Assembly: GCA_963281255.1 (NCBI GenBank)
Contig: OY725491.1
Coordinates: forward strand, 5,134,857-5,198,856
Direction of reading: 5' to 3'
DNA length: 64,000 bases
From: Aphrocallistes beatrix
Lineage: Eukaryota > Porifera > Hexactinellida > Sceptrulophora > Aphrocallistidae
Under the pieces are notes generated by a model. It was not told the DNA's origin. It saw only the letters and a list, made by a program, of their open reading frames with translations, and ran no database searches. Shown here piece by piece: positions 53,736-64,000 of this stretch. Every line of letters begins with the position of its first letter. Position 1 is the stretch's first letter. The position numbers and the translations under genes are program-made.

Positions 53736-55665
53736 TAAGACATAACTACTACATACTCTCCTTTGCCTAAATAAGATTAATTGCAGTAAAGCATTCTGCA
53801 CTTTCCTTTTTCTAAGTCATTAACCTTAAATTTGAGCTCATTTAAAGTATACATATATATAGTAGTATATGCTCGTATATATTGATATCCTTGTTAAAAT
53901 GTTTATATTAAAATACTAAACGTTTAGTGGTTGATAATTTATTTTCGGACCCCCGATAGTTAGGAGAGGCCGAGGAAGAAATATTATCTGGGCGCACTTG
54001 AGCATATTAATATGGAATCTGCGCTATATAAATGTATATTATTATTATTGAATCGCAAGACGCTCCTTTAGGCGTATGGTTTTATGCCTAATCGTATTTG
54101 GAGCGCGAAGTTTTGGAATATTCTCATATAAACCGATACCATAATACTATTTATCGATAAAAGCGTATGAAAATTAAATGGAATTGAGATTAGGAGCGTG
54201 TCTCCGGTAGGGGTAACAGGAATTTTCCAAACTGGGGCGAGGCGGGGCCAATGAAAAAAATCTGGAGCCCTTACTATAATTTTGGCTTAGGTTGTCGAAT
54301 GAAATCCGGGGCCGCAAATTCAAACTCGGGGCAAACGCCCCGGATGCCCTCCCCGTGGGACCGTCCCTGATCTCCGGACAGCTGCATAATACTCTGCCCC
54401 TGACCAAATGTTCGATCATTATGGTGCAGGTTATCCGGTTTACTAGCCCATCATTGTAGTAACGAATCTCGCACTAAAATGCTCTCTTGGTGATTTACAA
54501 GAAACAGAAACAGGGCACTATGGTTTGCCGTGAAAAGCACATAAAAGATGGTCGGGTCATTGCCATTATGTTAAGCAAAAGTGATAAGGCTCATCCACCT
54601 TATCGCCCATTGAAAAAATACAATTTTTACACATTCGTCATTCATTTATCCATGCATCCGCACTTTTTCACTACTGTCTATACTATCGTCCTCAAATACC
54701 TATGTCTTTAATAGTGCTGAAAATTAATAGCCATTAGTTTAACCTGTTAAAATACTATTCCATGACCATGTCCCACTAAAAATGCTTCGTGCCACCCTGA
54801 TTCCCCCCAGTTACGGTATCCTGGCGCCGCCACTGCCTATGGCCATGATATACTAAGTGATAGCAAAATACAACCAGGTCACTTCCCGAGCCCACCCTGT
54901 GATCATGGAATGGGAGCTTTTGGGGAGGAATACTACTTTAGAAGGATACTGAATGGCATTTATGAAGAGGAATGGAGTCCGGGACATGGTAGAGATGAGC
55001 AAATTAAGAGATCAATTGTAAACATAAGTATTTGATCGACTGCAGGCGCTTTGGCCTAGTAAGACATTATTCTAGCTTAGCTAGATATTATTTGGGCCTA
55101 AATGAGGAGAAAAATCTGTTGGTTTTGTGGTAATCGCTACCAAAATTCTAAGCGTGCTAGCAATTAAGCCGCCTAATTTTATCAAGTATTGGTCTATTTT
55201 TATAGCGCATTTAGAAGTTGGTAGTTATTAACCACCAGAAAAATATTAGGTGGTTAAAATAGCTACCACAGAATTTAGATTTTGTTGAGCACTGCATTCT
55301 ATACGCTATAGAATGCTATGGCAGGTAATACAAGTACAATGTATTCCTCAAGAAATGCATGAGTCGGAATATACTATGATCATAGAGAAAAAGACCATTC
55401 AATACAACCCCTACCAAAAACAATTAAAGTATTCGTCAAGGAAAAACTGAATATTACCCCAGACCAAAAGTCTATAATATTTGTTCGGTCGACCAAATTT
55501 ATTATTTGGTATTGGCGCAATCTCCCTCTCCTCCCTCTTGACTATCCTGTTTTTTACAAAAATTATAGCCATGGTAATAGTATTTAACATTCATGTACAT
55601 AATTACGATTTTCTATTAATACATAATAAACTAGTCAATACATATACAAATAATAATCCCGAATT
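53736..55665. other. Intergenic stretch with repeats
   Basis: It contains a repeat at about 54050-54410 related to 17120-17290 ('ggcgtatg.tttta..c', 'gattaggag.gt.tctc'), itself split by a hAT-like MITE. Several short ORFs, including 54487-54711, show no domain. The rest has no visible feature. Confidence 0.5.
54208..54369. mobile_element. Short hAT-like MITE
   Basis: It starts TAGGGGTAACAGG and ends with the complement of CAGGGACGGTCCC. Its flanks GTCTCCGG and ATCTCCGG form an imperfect 8-bp duplication, and the older repeat continues on either side. Confidence 0.55.
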
Positions 55666-57948
55666 TCACTGAAACTCTTTTAGAAGATTCTTGATGGGCA
55701 GGTATATGAGGATGGTAAATACAGAGGCCACTGCATACGTAGCTACCATGAGTCCAGCTATGATGAAGGAAAAGGGCAAGGAATCATAGCTGATGGTCCT
55801 CCTCAGAGTGAGATAGAATACTGTCATTACTATCGGGTGGATGAGGTAGGCCATGAGAGTCAGGCGACTTAAAGGTGCCCACACCTTCCAAGTAAGTATT
55901 TTCCCTAACGGTCCCCCGAAACCTAAAGTTAGGGTGAAAATTAACGCGGCAATGCCAATCCCCCATAAATTCTTTACAACGCTAAGAAGTGTATATACCA
56001 GTCCCGGTACGATAGGCATTCCATGGAACAACCAGTTAGGTGTGAACATCAGAACAATTAATAATATCACAGAGATGGGCGAGATAATCATGCAGATCAC
56101 TGCAAGTACTCTATCAAAAATCTTCACATTTTTACAGAATTTTCTCCAGTTGGGGATCTTATAGAGAAAATACCCAGCAACCATACCAGCAAGATAGGGT
56201 GGGATGCGTAAGTAGAATTTTGTATAGTATTGGTTCACCATTGCTTCTGTCATGACCTGAGCATTGTCTAACAAATCTTTCAAGTTGAATAATCCCAAGT
56301 AATTGTTGACTAAATAGTAAATGTAGGAGTTAATATCATTGATGAAGAGGACTAACAACATCGCAGCAGTAGATATGATAAACACACTGATTGGAAGTAT
56401 CAGAGAAAAACAAACACGAAAGTAATGGGCAGGAATTATGAAGAGGGGGCTTAGGAGAATGAATTGCATCTCAAGTACGATATACCATGACCAACTTAGG
56501 CAAGAGTCTAACAAATTAGTTGGATAGAATGTATTGATAAATAGGGCATTTGTCCACCAATAATCCTCGCAATTTCCAACGATCTTACGCACAGCTGAAC
56601 TCCACATTGGTCCTGTACCAATGTAGGGAGTTAGCCCCCACATAATCAGGACTAATGCGTAATAGGTAGGGACAATGCGTAGAATATGGTAGAGATAGTA
56701 TCTGAGCACAAAGATAAGATAATTCGTATGGTTTTCCAACTGTTTGAAAGAGTTATAAATAGCGAGGCAACCTGAAATGGCGAAAAGAGTATCCAGTGAT
56801 GCAAACCCATTCCAAGAAATGGTGAAGGTGAAGAGTGGTAGGTCGTAGTATAGCATATTTTCAACGTCAGCAATTGCACCTGTTAATAATAACCAAAAAT
56901 AGGAGTGGCACATTAAGATCCAAAGCATGGAGAGAGACCTCAATCCTGATAGGCAATTGATTGAGTGCGAGGAATGAGAGTGCGAATTTAGTAATAATTT
57001 AATATTGGAAAAGAGAGAAAAACAACGAAAAGAATTAACTAATCTCACTTTTATTTTTGAAATAAGAGACTTATTACGGATACTATATTCAATTGGATAT
57101 CCTTCCTCGTTTCTACCACCCTGTAGATCAAATTCAGAATTCGAGAGATAATGAAAATCGGGATATTGGGAAGGCTTAATGTGTACTGTTGGAAGAATGT
57201 TTAAAGTGTCTCGCCAAGAGTTAAACTTGCCTAAAAATCCTGTGATAAGATGAACGATACTACCAACAATGACAAGCATGATAATTAACGCAATGACAGT
57301 GATAGCTAGATAACTTACACCATCAAGAGAATCTGTTTGTTCGAAGATAACTTCGAAAGTGGATGTATTGAATATGTCAGGGAGGATTATAGGGACATAA
57401 GGCTGAATTAGGGAGAGAACGTGGTCAATGATATTCAACGTGTCATTTTTATTACTGCAAGCAGCGGGTAGACATATGCCAATGTCGGGAGCGAGACTGA
57501 GACCAACAAATGACACAACATAGCCAAGTAACGGTACAACTGGGATAACGATCCTGACGTATCGCGTATTATTAAGTTCCTTACATTCATTCCAATCTCC
57601 TAGCCATTTAAAATTACCTTCCAGGACCCCTTTAGGAGGTTTTGCAAAACTGTCCACAAGATAGATTAGGCTGTTGTAAGGGTCATTTGTTTGTGATGTG
57701 AAAGTGTACAGAGCGTCATTACATCCTTTAGACACATGTGGTATGCTCTCTTCAGTAAAAACATCTTCCCAGAAACCTATGCTTTGGAACTTATCTGCAG
57801 CTATATACAGAGTAGAGTAGATATTGTCCTGTTGAAAGTTATCAAGTGTAAACCTGTGTGAACTATTTCTAAATAGATTTTCATTGCAGTTCACTTGGAT
57901 AAAGGTATTTAATGCAATGAACAAAAATACAGAAAAAAATACCAGCAT
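55666..57948 (-). CDS. NRF-6-like membrane acyltransferase
   Basis: The 760-residue protein belongs to the 'nose resistant to fluoxetine' family of multi-pass O-acyltransferase-like proteins. After a signal-like start (MLVFFSVFLFIALNTFIQ) comes the extracellular NRF domain: GCNDALYTFT, AKPPKGVLEGNFKWLGDWNE C and ICLPAACSNK. One helix and a loop follow, then the acyltransferase-3 region, opening with CLSGLRSLSMLWILMCHSYF, which holds the conserved Arg and His. About ten further helices follow. C. elegans NRF-6 relatives act in lipid transport and drug response; the substrate here is unknown. The start is the first true ATG (57948); the longer frame to 57996 begins at a TTG. Single exon, with no lesions seen. 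Confidence 0.87.
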   Translation of the reverse strand: MLVFFSVFLFIALNTFIQVNCNENLFRNSSHRFTLDNFQQDNIYSTLYIAADKFQSIGFWEDVFTEESIPHVSKGCNDALYTFTSQTNDPYNSLIYLVDSFAKPPKGVLEGNFKWLGDWNECKELNNTRYVRIVIPVVPLLGYVVSFVGLSLAPDIGICLPAACSNKNDTLNIIDHVLSLIQPYVPIILPDIFNTSTFEVIFEQTDSLDGVSYLAITVIALIIMLVIVGSIVHLITGFLGKFNSWRDTLNILPTVHIKPSQYPDFHYLSNSEFDLQGGRNEEGYPIEYSIRNKSLISKIKVRLVNSFRCFSLFSNIKLLLNSHSHSSHSINCLSGLRSLSMLWILMCHSYFWLLLTGAIADVENMLYYDLPLFTFTISWNGFASLDTLFAISGCLAIYNSFKQLENHTNYLIFVLRYYLYHILRIVPTYYALVLIMWGLTPYIGTGPMWSSAVRKIVGNCEDYWWTNALFINTFYPTNLLDSCLSWSWYIVLEMQFILLSPLFIIPAHYFRVCFSLILPISVFIISTAAMLLVLFINDINSYIYYLVNNYLGLFNLKDLLDNAQVMTEAMVNQYYTKFYLRIPPYLAGMVAGYFLYKIPNWRKFCKNVKIFDRVLAVICMIISPISVILLIVLMFTPNWLFHGMPIVPGLVYTLLSVVKNLWGIGIAALIFTLTLGFGGPLGKILTWKVWAPLSRLTLMAYLIHPIVMTVFYLTLRRTISYDSLPFSFIIAGLMVATYAVASVFTILIYLPIKNLLKEFQ

Positions 57949-58865
57949 TTTATCAATGTAAATAATCTTGGAAGAGCAATTCCTATTCAAAAGCAATATT
58001 TTAAAATGAATCTATGTAGCCTGATACTCAGGCGTTCAAAGATTAGGCAGATGATCATATAGTTGGTAATTGGATATTAAGTTTGACCCATTAGTTATAG
58101 ACCTTTATCACCATGTGATAAACTTATTCAGTCATTCTTTAGATTTGTTTAACATCAATGTACGTACTACCGTACTATGTACAATCGTACATTGCTAAAC
58201 TGAAAATTCCAATTGCTGCCATTTCTGTAGAAATCCAATATATAATTGCATTGTGTCAGTGTCCCTACGTGCTAGGCGATGAATATGATACGAATCTACG
58301 TAGTGTTCATGATCATATCAGATGACTGAGGTTATTACTTAATTACATTGTTTCTACTCAAGAAAGATAGTCTCAAGGAAATTATAATGGTTGGACTTGG
58401 AAATAATTTTGATATATATTGAATATACTTTATCTACTCTGCATATACATAAGATAATGTGTTATTCAATATTTTAAATCTAATATATATACGTATATAG
58501 AATATAGATATTCTATAGGTTCTATTAGTTCGACTTAATATGGACATTGGTTTTGACATTCGGTATTATAATGAACATTAGTTATCCTTGATAAAAAATC
58601 CAATATAGCCTCGTAATATGAAATACATAAAGACTGGCTTCATAAATCGCCGCGATCTGGGCCGTTGTCCACTTTCTTTCATACCTGGCTAAAGTGAATC
58701 AACCTTCAAATTTCATTAGATAATTTCGTAGAAGTTGTTAATGATGATAAGTTAGGATTTAATTACTCTCCGTTATTTGGATTTTTTATCCTCACGGGAT
58801 CTTCATAAAACCTATCAAATTGAACTTTCTAAAATAAATCGATTAGATTTTTCAAAATTATTTTC
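57949..58865. other. Intergenic region between divergent genes
   Basis: It holds the presumed promoters of the acyltransferase (minus) and the caspase (plus). AT-rich, with no repeats or genes that I can support. Confidence 0.5.
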
Positions 58866-59313
58866 ATGCTTCGATGCAAATGTTTGATTTCTAATGATGG
58901 TCTGTCTTTAATATCGCTAGCAAGGATGAATGAAGAGTATCAACTAAATCACTCACATGATTATTTGGGTAACGGATTTATTATTGTGAATGGATTTGAT
59001 CACTCTCCTCGGAAGCGTACGGGGATGGAAGCAGAAATTAAACTATTACGTCAAATCTTCACATCTCTCGGGCTAAAAACAGAAATATACAGAGATCTAA
59101 CAGCTGAAGGATTCAGAAGCCTAATCAAAGGAATTCGCGAGAAATGTGTCCCAGTTAAGGATTCAATGGTTGCCATGGCGATTAGTAGTCATGGATTTAA
59201 TCACATCATTGAATTCATGCCCGAGAACTGGCAAAAATCTGCCATCGGAGTGGAAAACAATAAAAACGAAGTTTTTGTAGGAGAAGCTTCAGCAACTAAC
59301 GAGCCTGCAAAAG
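58866..59313 (+). CDS. Caspase exon 1: large subunit, catalytic His
   Basis: 149 codons plus one base; donor AAAG|GTATGA, phase 1. The Arg51 and His109 motifs are here. An acceptor-like CGCTAG at about 58913-58918 leaves open that coding begins at a later point and that an upstream exon exists. Confidence 0.75.
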
Positions 59314-62193
59314 GTATGAAGAATAAATATAAATATTCTCATATAATATTCGGGCAATTTTTAATTTTTAGCCCCATTTACCAAATGATATAAAATAGTT
59401 CACACATAAAAAACTTTTCAATAGACTCCTAGAATGGTTCCCTCCCGTTCCTATATTTCGAAATATATTTCAGTGTTATACTGAAATATATGGACCAACG
59501 TTATGGCCAATTGCAATAGGAAATTTAACTACGGTTTTAAAATGGCCGTTATGTACAGGTGATCACTGTATAGAAGACAGTTTGCAGGTTTTACTATATT
59601 CATCTTAACTGGAAAGACTATCCTTAATTTTAAGGTAAAGATACATTTGGAGTCAAAGAGTATTGTTAAAAACTAACTTAATATTGTTAAAAAATATGAG
59701 AATGCATTTAAAATATGATCAAAATGTCTACTTTCGGAATGTTTTTGAGATAAGTATCACAAGTGTAAGAATCCTAATGATCATAAACTTTAGTTAAAAC
59801 CCGCGCTTGGCGAGGTGTTTTGTTGCGTCATTTCCTGTTTAAGCCATTTTGGGCGGAGAAGCCATACAAGTTTGGGGTCTTACTATAAATAGAAAAAAAC
59901 ACTTAGCCAACCGCAGGTTTTAATTAATGACTGTATAAGAGTTGAGGAATGTATAATTGCTTATTCCGCAACTGGTTATAACTGTGCACATACATATGCT
60001 AATTCATACCAAAGGATCAACAGATCAGTTATTCACACTGATGCGGTTGCATTAACTTCAAATTTATAGATTATTTTATCAATTGTAATTACAGGCGCGC
60101 TTCACTTGCTTGCGCTGCGCGGCTGGTGGACACTTTGTGTCCGCCGGAGGCGCCCTTTGGGCATCTGAACCCATATTGATTAATTATAAGGTAGATAACA
60201 TCTCTAATACGTCTGTCTTAAAAATCACCAAATTTGTCAATTTTTTGATTTTTTTGATGCGAAGTGATGACGTAATAACAGAGTGATGAGTCATCATTTT
60301 TTATGATAGTTGTATCATATTTGAGATATATTAATATACACATTCTATTCAAATTTCAGCCTTCTATCACCTAAAATGTCTTAGTTATAGTCGAGAAAGT
60401 GAAATTTATAATTATAAAAATGGTGACAATGACGTCATAATTCCATGATGAGTCCACATTTTCATCTGAGATCAGAACCTAGTGGTATATATATACGTAT
60501 ATATATATATATATATATGGGCCAAACAGGCGCTACAAAATGTGTCCTTAGACAACATCGCATATGGCAACATTTGCGTGCCGCCTAAAATCTTATAAAA
60601 TCTGATCGATTTATTTCAAATTTGTGATGAATAATGGAAATCTCAATGTGGCTAATGTTATAAATATATTTGTATAGACAAAGAGGAAAAGATATATCGT
60701 AAGAATGTTATTGAATTGCAATTTGTTACGGATTCATTCTCAGCTCCTCAATTCAGTGGTAAGTTAATCCATGCTCGATTAAAACTGTTCTATTTCTATA
60801 TATCATGTACGTATATTATTTAATGTCATCTGACGATTTTCAGGACTTTCTTTCTGTCCAGGGAATATTGTCTAATCCAATTGTTCGATTCTTACCAAAT
60901 TTGGAATTGATTATTCTGATATATCTGATATTTCTAATATTCCTCTAATCCTATCCTTACTATTTAAACTCAATTAATATGTATATATATATATAAGCAT
61001 TGCTTAAATACTTTGATCCTCCAAAACTGCCATGAAACCCATCCAAATTTAGTTTTAATTCATGGATACACACTTATATTGATCATTTCGACAATTCTTG
61101 GAATATAATTCGTAATATAAATAGAACAATTGGTTCGTAAAAATTTATACAAAATTCCATGTCATTAATTCATTTAGTATGTATTTTTTGAACGAGTGCA
61201 GCGAGTTCTCAAGATTTTCTATATTTAATGAAAAAATCATTGGCGAATGACATCAAATTTTATATTATATTATCAACCAAAGAATGTGGAAGCACGCTCC
61301 CATTCCATCTGTAAAGGGACCTCTTCACCCCCAATTTGTTGTACGATATACTCTTACGATAAATTTGGATTTTAGATTTGCAGTTATTATCATCAGTTCA
61401 CCATAAGCTCATCATGATGACGTTTACGTATTATCTCTGAAGCATCCATACTGAACAGTTATTCATAATAAATTTGTTTTTAATTCATTTTATTCGTAAG
61501 ATTTGTTATTTTACCTATGTTTTTACCTATGTATATTTGACTATGTTGAATAGTTTCCTGTTATACTAAGCAAATGTAGGAAATAACAAAATGATACGTA
61601 ATCATAGTGATTTTGCATATAGAAAATCGAAAGGATAGTTGCAAATCTACAAATAGGTATACGTATTCATTACTCTTCCTGAGAAAAGTAAGGACGAACT
61701 GACAACCGAAAGCCATCGCTCATATGAGTAGTACAGTGTACATCGCATCCTATTATGGTACAAGCGCACAGCGCAAGCAACCGAAGCGCGCTTGTATAAA
61801 AATAAACATTAATCGAGTTTTAATAGTAAGGATTAGATATAATCATAATTCAAACATGATAGTATAGGAACACACTAAAATCGCATCCAAAGATATCCCC
61901 AAACGTTCAGGACAAATTGGTCTTGTGACAGGATTAGAATATACTTGTAATATCTTTGTAGGCATGAGGAGTGCGTATGCGTATTTATACGTACATAGTA
62001 CACCTGTAAGACATGTCCCTACAGGAGTTGTACTTCTTTCTATTTACTCTGTTTATTACTCAGGTATCCCCAAACTTTTTATCATCAACGCGTGCAGGGG
62101 AAAGCAACCCGAGTTTGAAGATTCTGCTAGAGTTATTGATGAAGGGGATAAGTTTATCATACTTTCAACACTATCGATGAAAGAAGCACTGAA
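58866..62193 (+). CDS. Caspase-like cysteine protease, 5' three exons (3' end not seen)
   Basis: A caspase-family (C14) protease that would cleave after Asp in apoptosis or inflammation-like signalling. Three exons join in phase: 58866-59313, 60678-60758 and 62064-62193. Motifs: NGFIIVNGFDHSPRKRTGME gives Arg51 for the P1-Asp pocket; SSHGF gives catalytic His109; IPKLFIINACRGK gives catalytic Cys187. The pentapeptide is NACRG rather than QACRG. The next residues (VIDEGDKFIILSTLSMKEAL) already match the start of the small subunit, so the linker between subunits is very short and has no clear cleavage loop. No CARD or DED precedes the domain if the first ATG is the start. The remaining p10 exons are not found before 64000 and may lie beyond the window. 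Confidence 0.8.
60093..60510 (+). repeat. R1-type repeat in caspase intron 1
   Basis: Head CAGGCGCGCTTCACTTGCTT, hairpin 'ggtggacactttgtgtccgcc' and body. It is truncated at 'gagatcagaacctagtgg', followed by (TA)n. Confidence 0.72.
60678..60758 (+). CDS. Caspase exon 2 (81 bp)
   Basis: DKEEKIYRKNVIELQFVTDS FSAPQFS fills the gap between the His and Cys motifs. Acceptor TGTATAG, donor AGTG|GTAAGT, phase 1-1. Confidence 0.7.
61755..61836. repeat. Minimal repeat: R1 head plus tail only
   Basis: An inverted head (gcgcaagcaaccgaagcgcg cttgta) is followed within 15 bp by a forward tail (AATCGAGTTTTAATAGTAAG). No body is present. Confidence 0.6.
62064..62193 (+). CDS. Caspase exon 3: catalytic Cys
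   Basis: GIPKLFIINACRGKQPE, then the start of the small-subunit strand. Acceptor TACTCAG; the donor AA|GTAAGT removes the in-frame TAA at 62195. Ends in phase 2. Confidence 0.8.
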
Positions 62194-62317
62194 GTAAGTT
62201 TACTATACATGTTGTAGACTCAGAATGCGTTTCCAATTGAAACAAACTACTACCGTTATTAATATTTTAAATGAAAAGTTTTTTACATTTAAGGGCAATT
62301 TGTATTATAATATTATT

Positions 62318-63682
62318 ATCCTTACTATTAAAACTCGATTAATCTATATGTATCTTATATATTAAAATGCTAGGATTTTTTTGTTTGTCCGAATTGATTG
62401 AAGAATTGGCAAGTCGTAGAGATAAGAAAATTGGCATGTAGGTTTCAAATGATGAATCTACGATTAAGTTCTAAGATCTAAGCGAAATTTTCACACCTCT
62501 GCAAAAAAAATGGAAAACAATTTTTCACACCTTTTCTATACAATACTATGTACGGCTTCACTCTCACAATAGAAATCATTATACGACAATATTGTAGGCT
62601 GTAATTGTAATTAATACTTCAAACAATAACTTATATGAATGTCTCAATTATATATTATAGTGTATGGCAGTTAAAAAGGTTATTTGTATATTTTTACACC
62701 TTTATATACATATTTTCACACGATTTGACGAATTTTGAAAATTATGCTAGAAACACGCTTCCAACGGTTGACAAGGGGTTTTTAGGGGTGTAGATTTCGA
62801 ATATCATATTTTCAAATCGATATGATAAATTATTTGTATACTTTTGTTCACAATAGATACATAAAGTAAACAAATTACAAAAATAGGCTAGAAACTAGCT
62901 TTCAACAGTTGACATGGGGTTTTCAGGGGTGTAGATTTCGAATATCATATTTTCAGATCGATATGATAAATTATTTGTATACTTTTGTTTACAATAGACA
63001 CATAAAGTAAACAAATTACAAAAATAGGCTAGAAACTAGCTTACAACGGTTGACAAGGGGTTTTCAGGGGTATAGATTTCGAATATCATATTTTCAGATC
63101 GATATGACAAATTATTTGTTTACTTTGTTTACAATAGATACATAAAGTAAACAAATTACAAAAATAGGCTAGAAACTAACTTTCAACGGTTGACATGGGG
63201 TTTTCAGGGGTGTAGATTTCGATTATCATATTTTCAGATCGATATGATAAATTATTTGTATACTTTTGTTTACAATAGACACATAAAGTAAACAAATTAC
63301 AAAAATAGGCTAGAAACTAGCTTTCAATGGTTGACATGGGGTTTTCAGGGGTGTAGATTTCGAATATCATATTTTCAGATCGATATGATAAATTATTTGT
63401 TTACTTTGTTTACAACAGATACATAAAGTAAACAAATTACAAAAATGGGTTAGAAACTAGCTTTCAACGGTTGATATGGGGGTTTCAGGGGTGTAGATTT
63501 CGAATATCATATTTTCGGATCCATATGAATAATCTTTCGTTGACCTTTGTTTACAATATATATATAAAGGAAAAAAATTCCAGAAATAGTTTAGATTGAG
63601 TAACTCCAGACGCCCACAGGGAGACTCTGCGGACACGTAGTGTCCGCAAGCCGCGCAGCGCAAGCAAGCGAAGCGCGCTTGT
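62318..63682 (-). repeat. R2 element, complete, with six to seven 140-bp tandem units
   Basis: It starts with the tail (CCTTACTATTAAAACTCGAT) and has a 400-bp unique body. From about 62740 to 63560 it carries tandem units of 140-141 bp, judged by the spacing of 'ataggctagaaactagc' (62883, 63024, 63164, 63305, 63445). It ends with the GC-rich head (GCAAGCGAAGCGCGCTTGTA) and (TA)n. No ORF. Confidence 0.8.
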
Positions 63683-63690
63683 ATATATAT

Positions 63691-64000
63691 ATATCCTTAC
63701 TATTAAAACTCGATTATTGTATATATATCTATATCTGTAACGAATTGATTGAAGAAACTGCAAGGCGCAGAAGGCTGATTTTTGGCATGTGGGAGTCTTT
63801 TGGCTATGGCTCCAGTAAGTTCTGAGTTCAGAGCAAAATGTCAACTCATCATGGAATTATGACGTCATTGTCACATTTTTAAAAGTTAAGCAACACAGTT
63901 ATTCGGGCTTAACTCAGCCATTATAGGAAATAGCAGGCTGAAATTTTAATAGAATCTGTATACTAACATATCTCCCATATGATGTAACTATCATCAAAAA
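63691..64000 (-). repeat. R1-type repeat running off the window end
   Basis: The tail (CCTTACTATTAAAACTCGAT) directly follows the head of the R2 element. The body in reverse orientation continues to the last base. Confidence 0.78.

Noticed and set aside
54487..54711. 74-residue ORF
   Set aside because: No domain, no neighbouring exons, and a position in repeat-rich intergenic DNA.
57949..57996. Longer N-terminus for the NRF-6-like gene
   Set aside because: The codon at 57996 on the minus strand is TTG. The ATG at 57948 begins directly with a signal-like hydrophobic stretch.
61925..62063. Extension of caspase exon 3 upstream as an ORF
   Set aside because: The phase and a good TACTCAG acceptor at 62063 join exon 2 exactly. 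The upstream part lacks caspase similarity.
62740..63560. CRISPR-like array
   Set aside because: The 140-bp units are contiguous without unique spacers and lie in an animal genome, so it is a tandem satellite inside a transposon.

Overview
The window is eukaryotic and almost certainly from an early-branching animal. It has GT/AG introns, AT-rich intergenic DNA, many non-autonomous DNA transposons, and metazoan families: SRCR domains, an adhesion-type 7TM receptor with a GPS site, a caspase and an NRF-6-like acyltransferase. The abundance of SRCR exons suggests a sponge or another non-bilaterian, but this is inference and no single gene fixes the taxon.

Layout. 0-1.3 kb: decayed retroelement gag (minus strand) and nested MITEs. 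1.7-2.9 kb: intact single-exon GT10 fucosyltransferase with its own TATA box. 3.24-9.12 kb: a complete-looking Ginger-type DNA transposon with long inverted ends and a 5-bp target duplication. It carries a DD35E integrase ORF (one stop in its zinc finger) and an OTU cysteine-protease ORF. 9.4-10.7 kb: MULE transposase relic invaded by two kinds of palindromic repeat array. 13.1-38.0 kb: one giant 25-exon gene for a cell-surface receptor: signal peptide, 17 strictly alternating SRCR-like modules (9 six-Cys 'A', 8 eight-Cys 'B'), Thr/Ser linker, Ig domain, GAIN region, GPS site, 7TM bundle and a tyrosine-rich cytoplasmic tail. Its introns are packed with hAT, pogo-like and Helentron-like repeats. 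38.4-40.9 kb: repeats and a nonsense-truncated second fucosyltransferase (minus). 41.5-44.6 kb: MITEs, hairpins and a SINE-like fragment. 44.75-47.6 kb: WRN-type RecQ helicase. 48.8-50.0 kb: coiled-coil/NHL propeller protein. 52.5-53.7 kb: orphan multi-pass membrane protein. 55.7-57.9 kb (minus): NRF-6-like acyltransferase. 58.9-62.2 kb: first three exons of a caspase, followed by a 140-bp tandem-repeat element to the window end.

The cellular genes do not form an operon or an obvious pathway. The strongest candidate for an undescribed system is the SRCR/Ig/GAIN/7TM receptor. A pattern-recognition-like ectodomain built from a two-exon repeat is joined to an autoproteolytic GPCR core and to a tail with three YxN and two NPxY sites, as if it could feed both G-protein and phosphotyrosine signalling. 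All its ectodomain module exons are phase 1-1, so modules could be skipped or shuffled without breaking frame. The two modules with lesions (a stop in exon 5, a one-base frameshift in exon 6) are adjacent and could be skipped together.

Exon borders were placed by eye from splice consensus, phase and homology between modules; no transcript data or alignment program was used.
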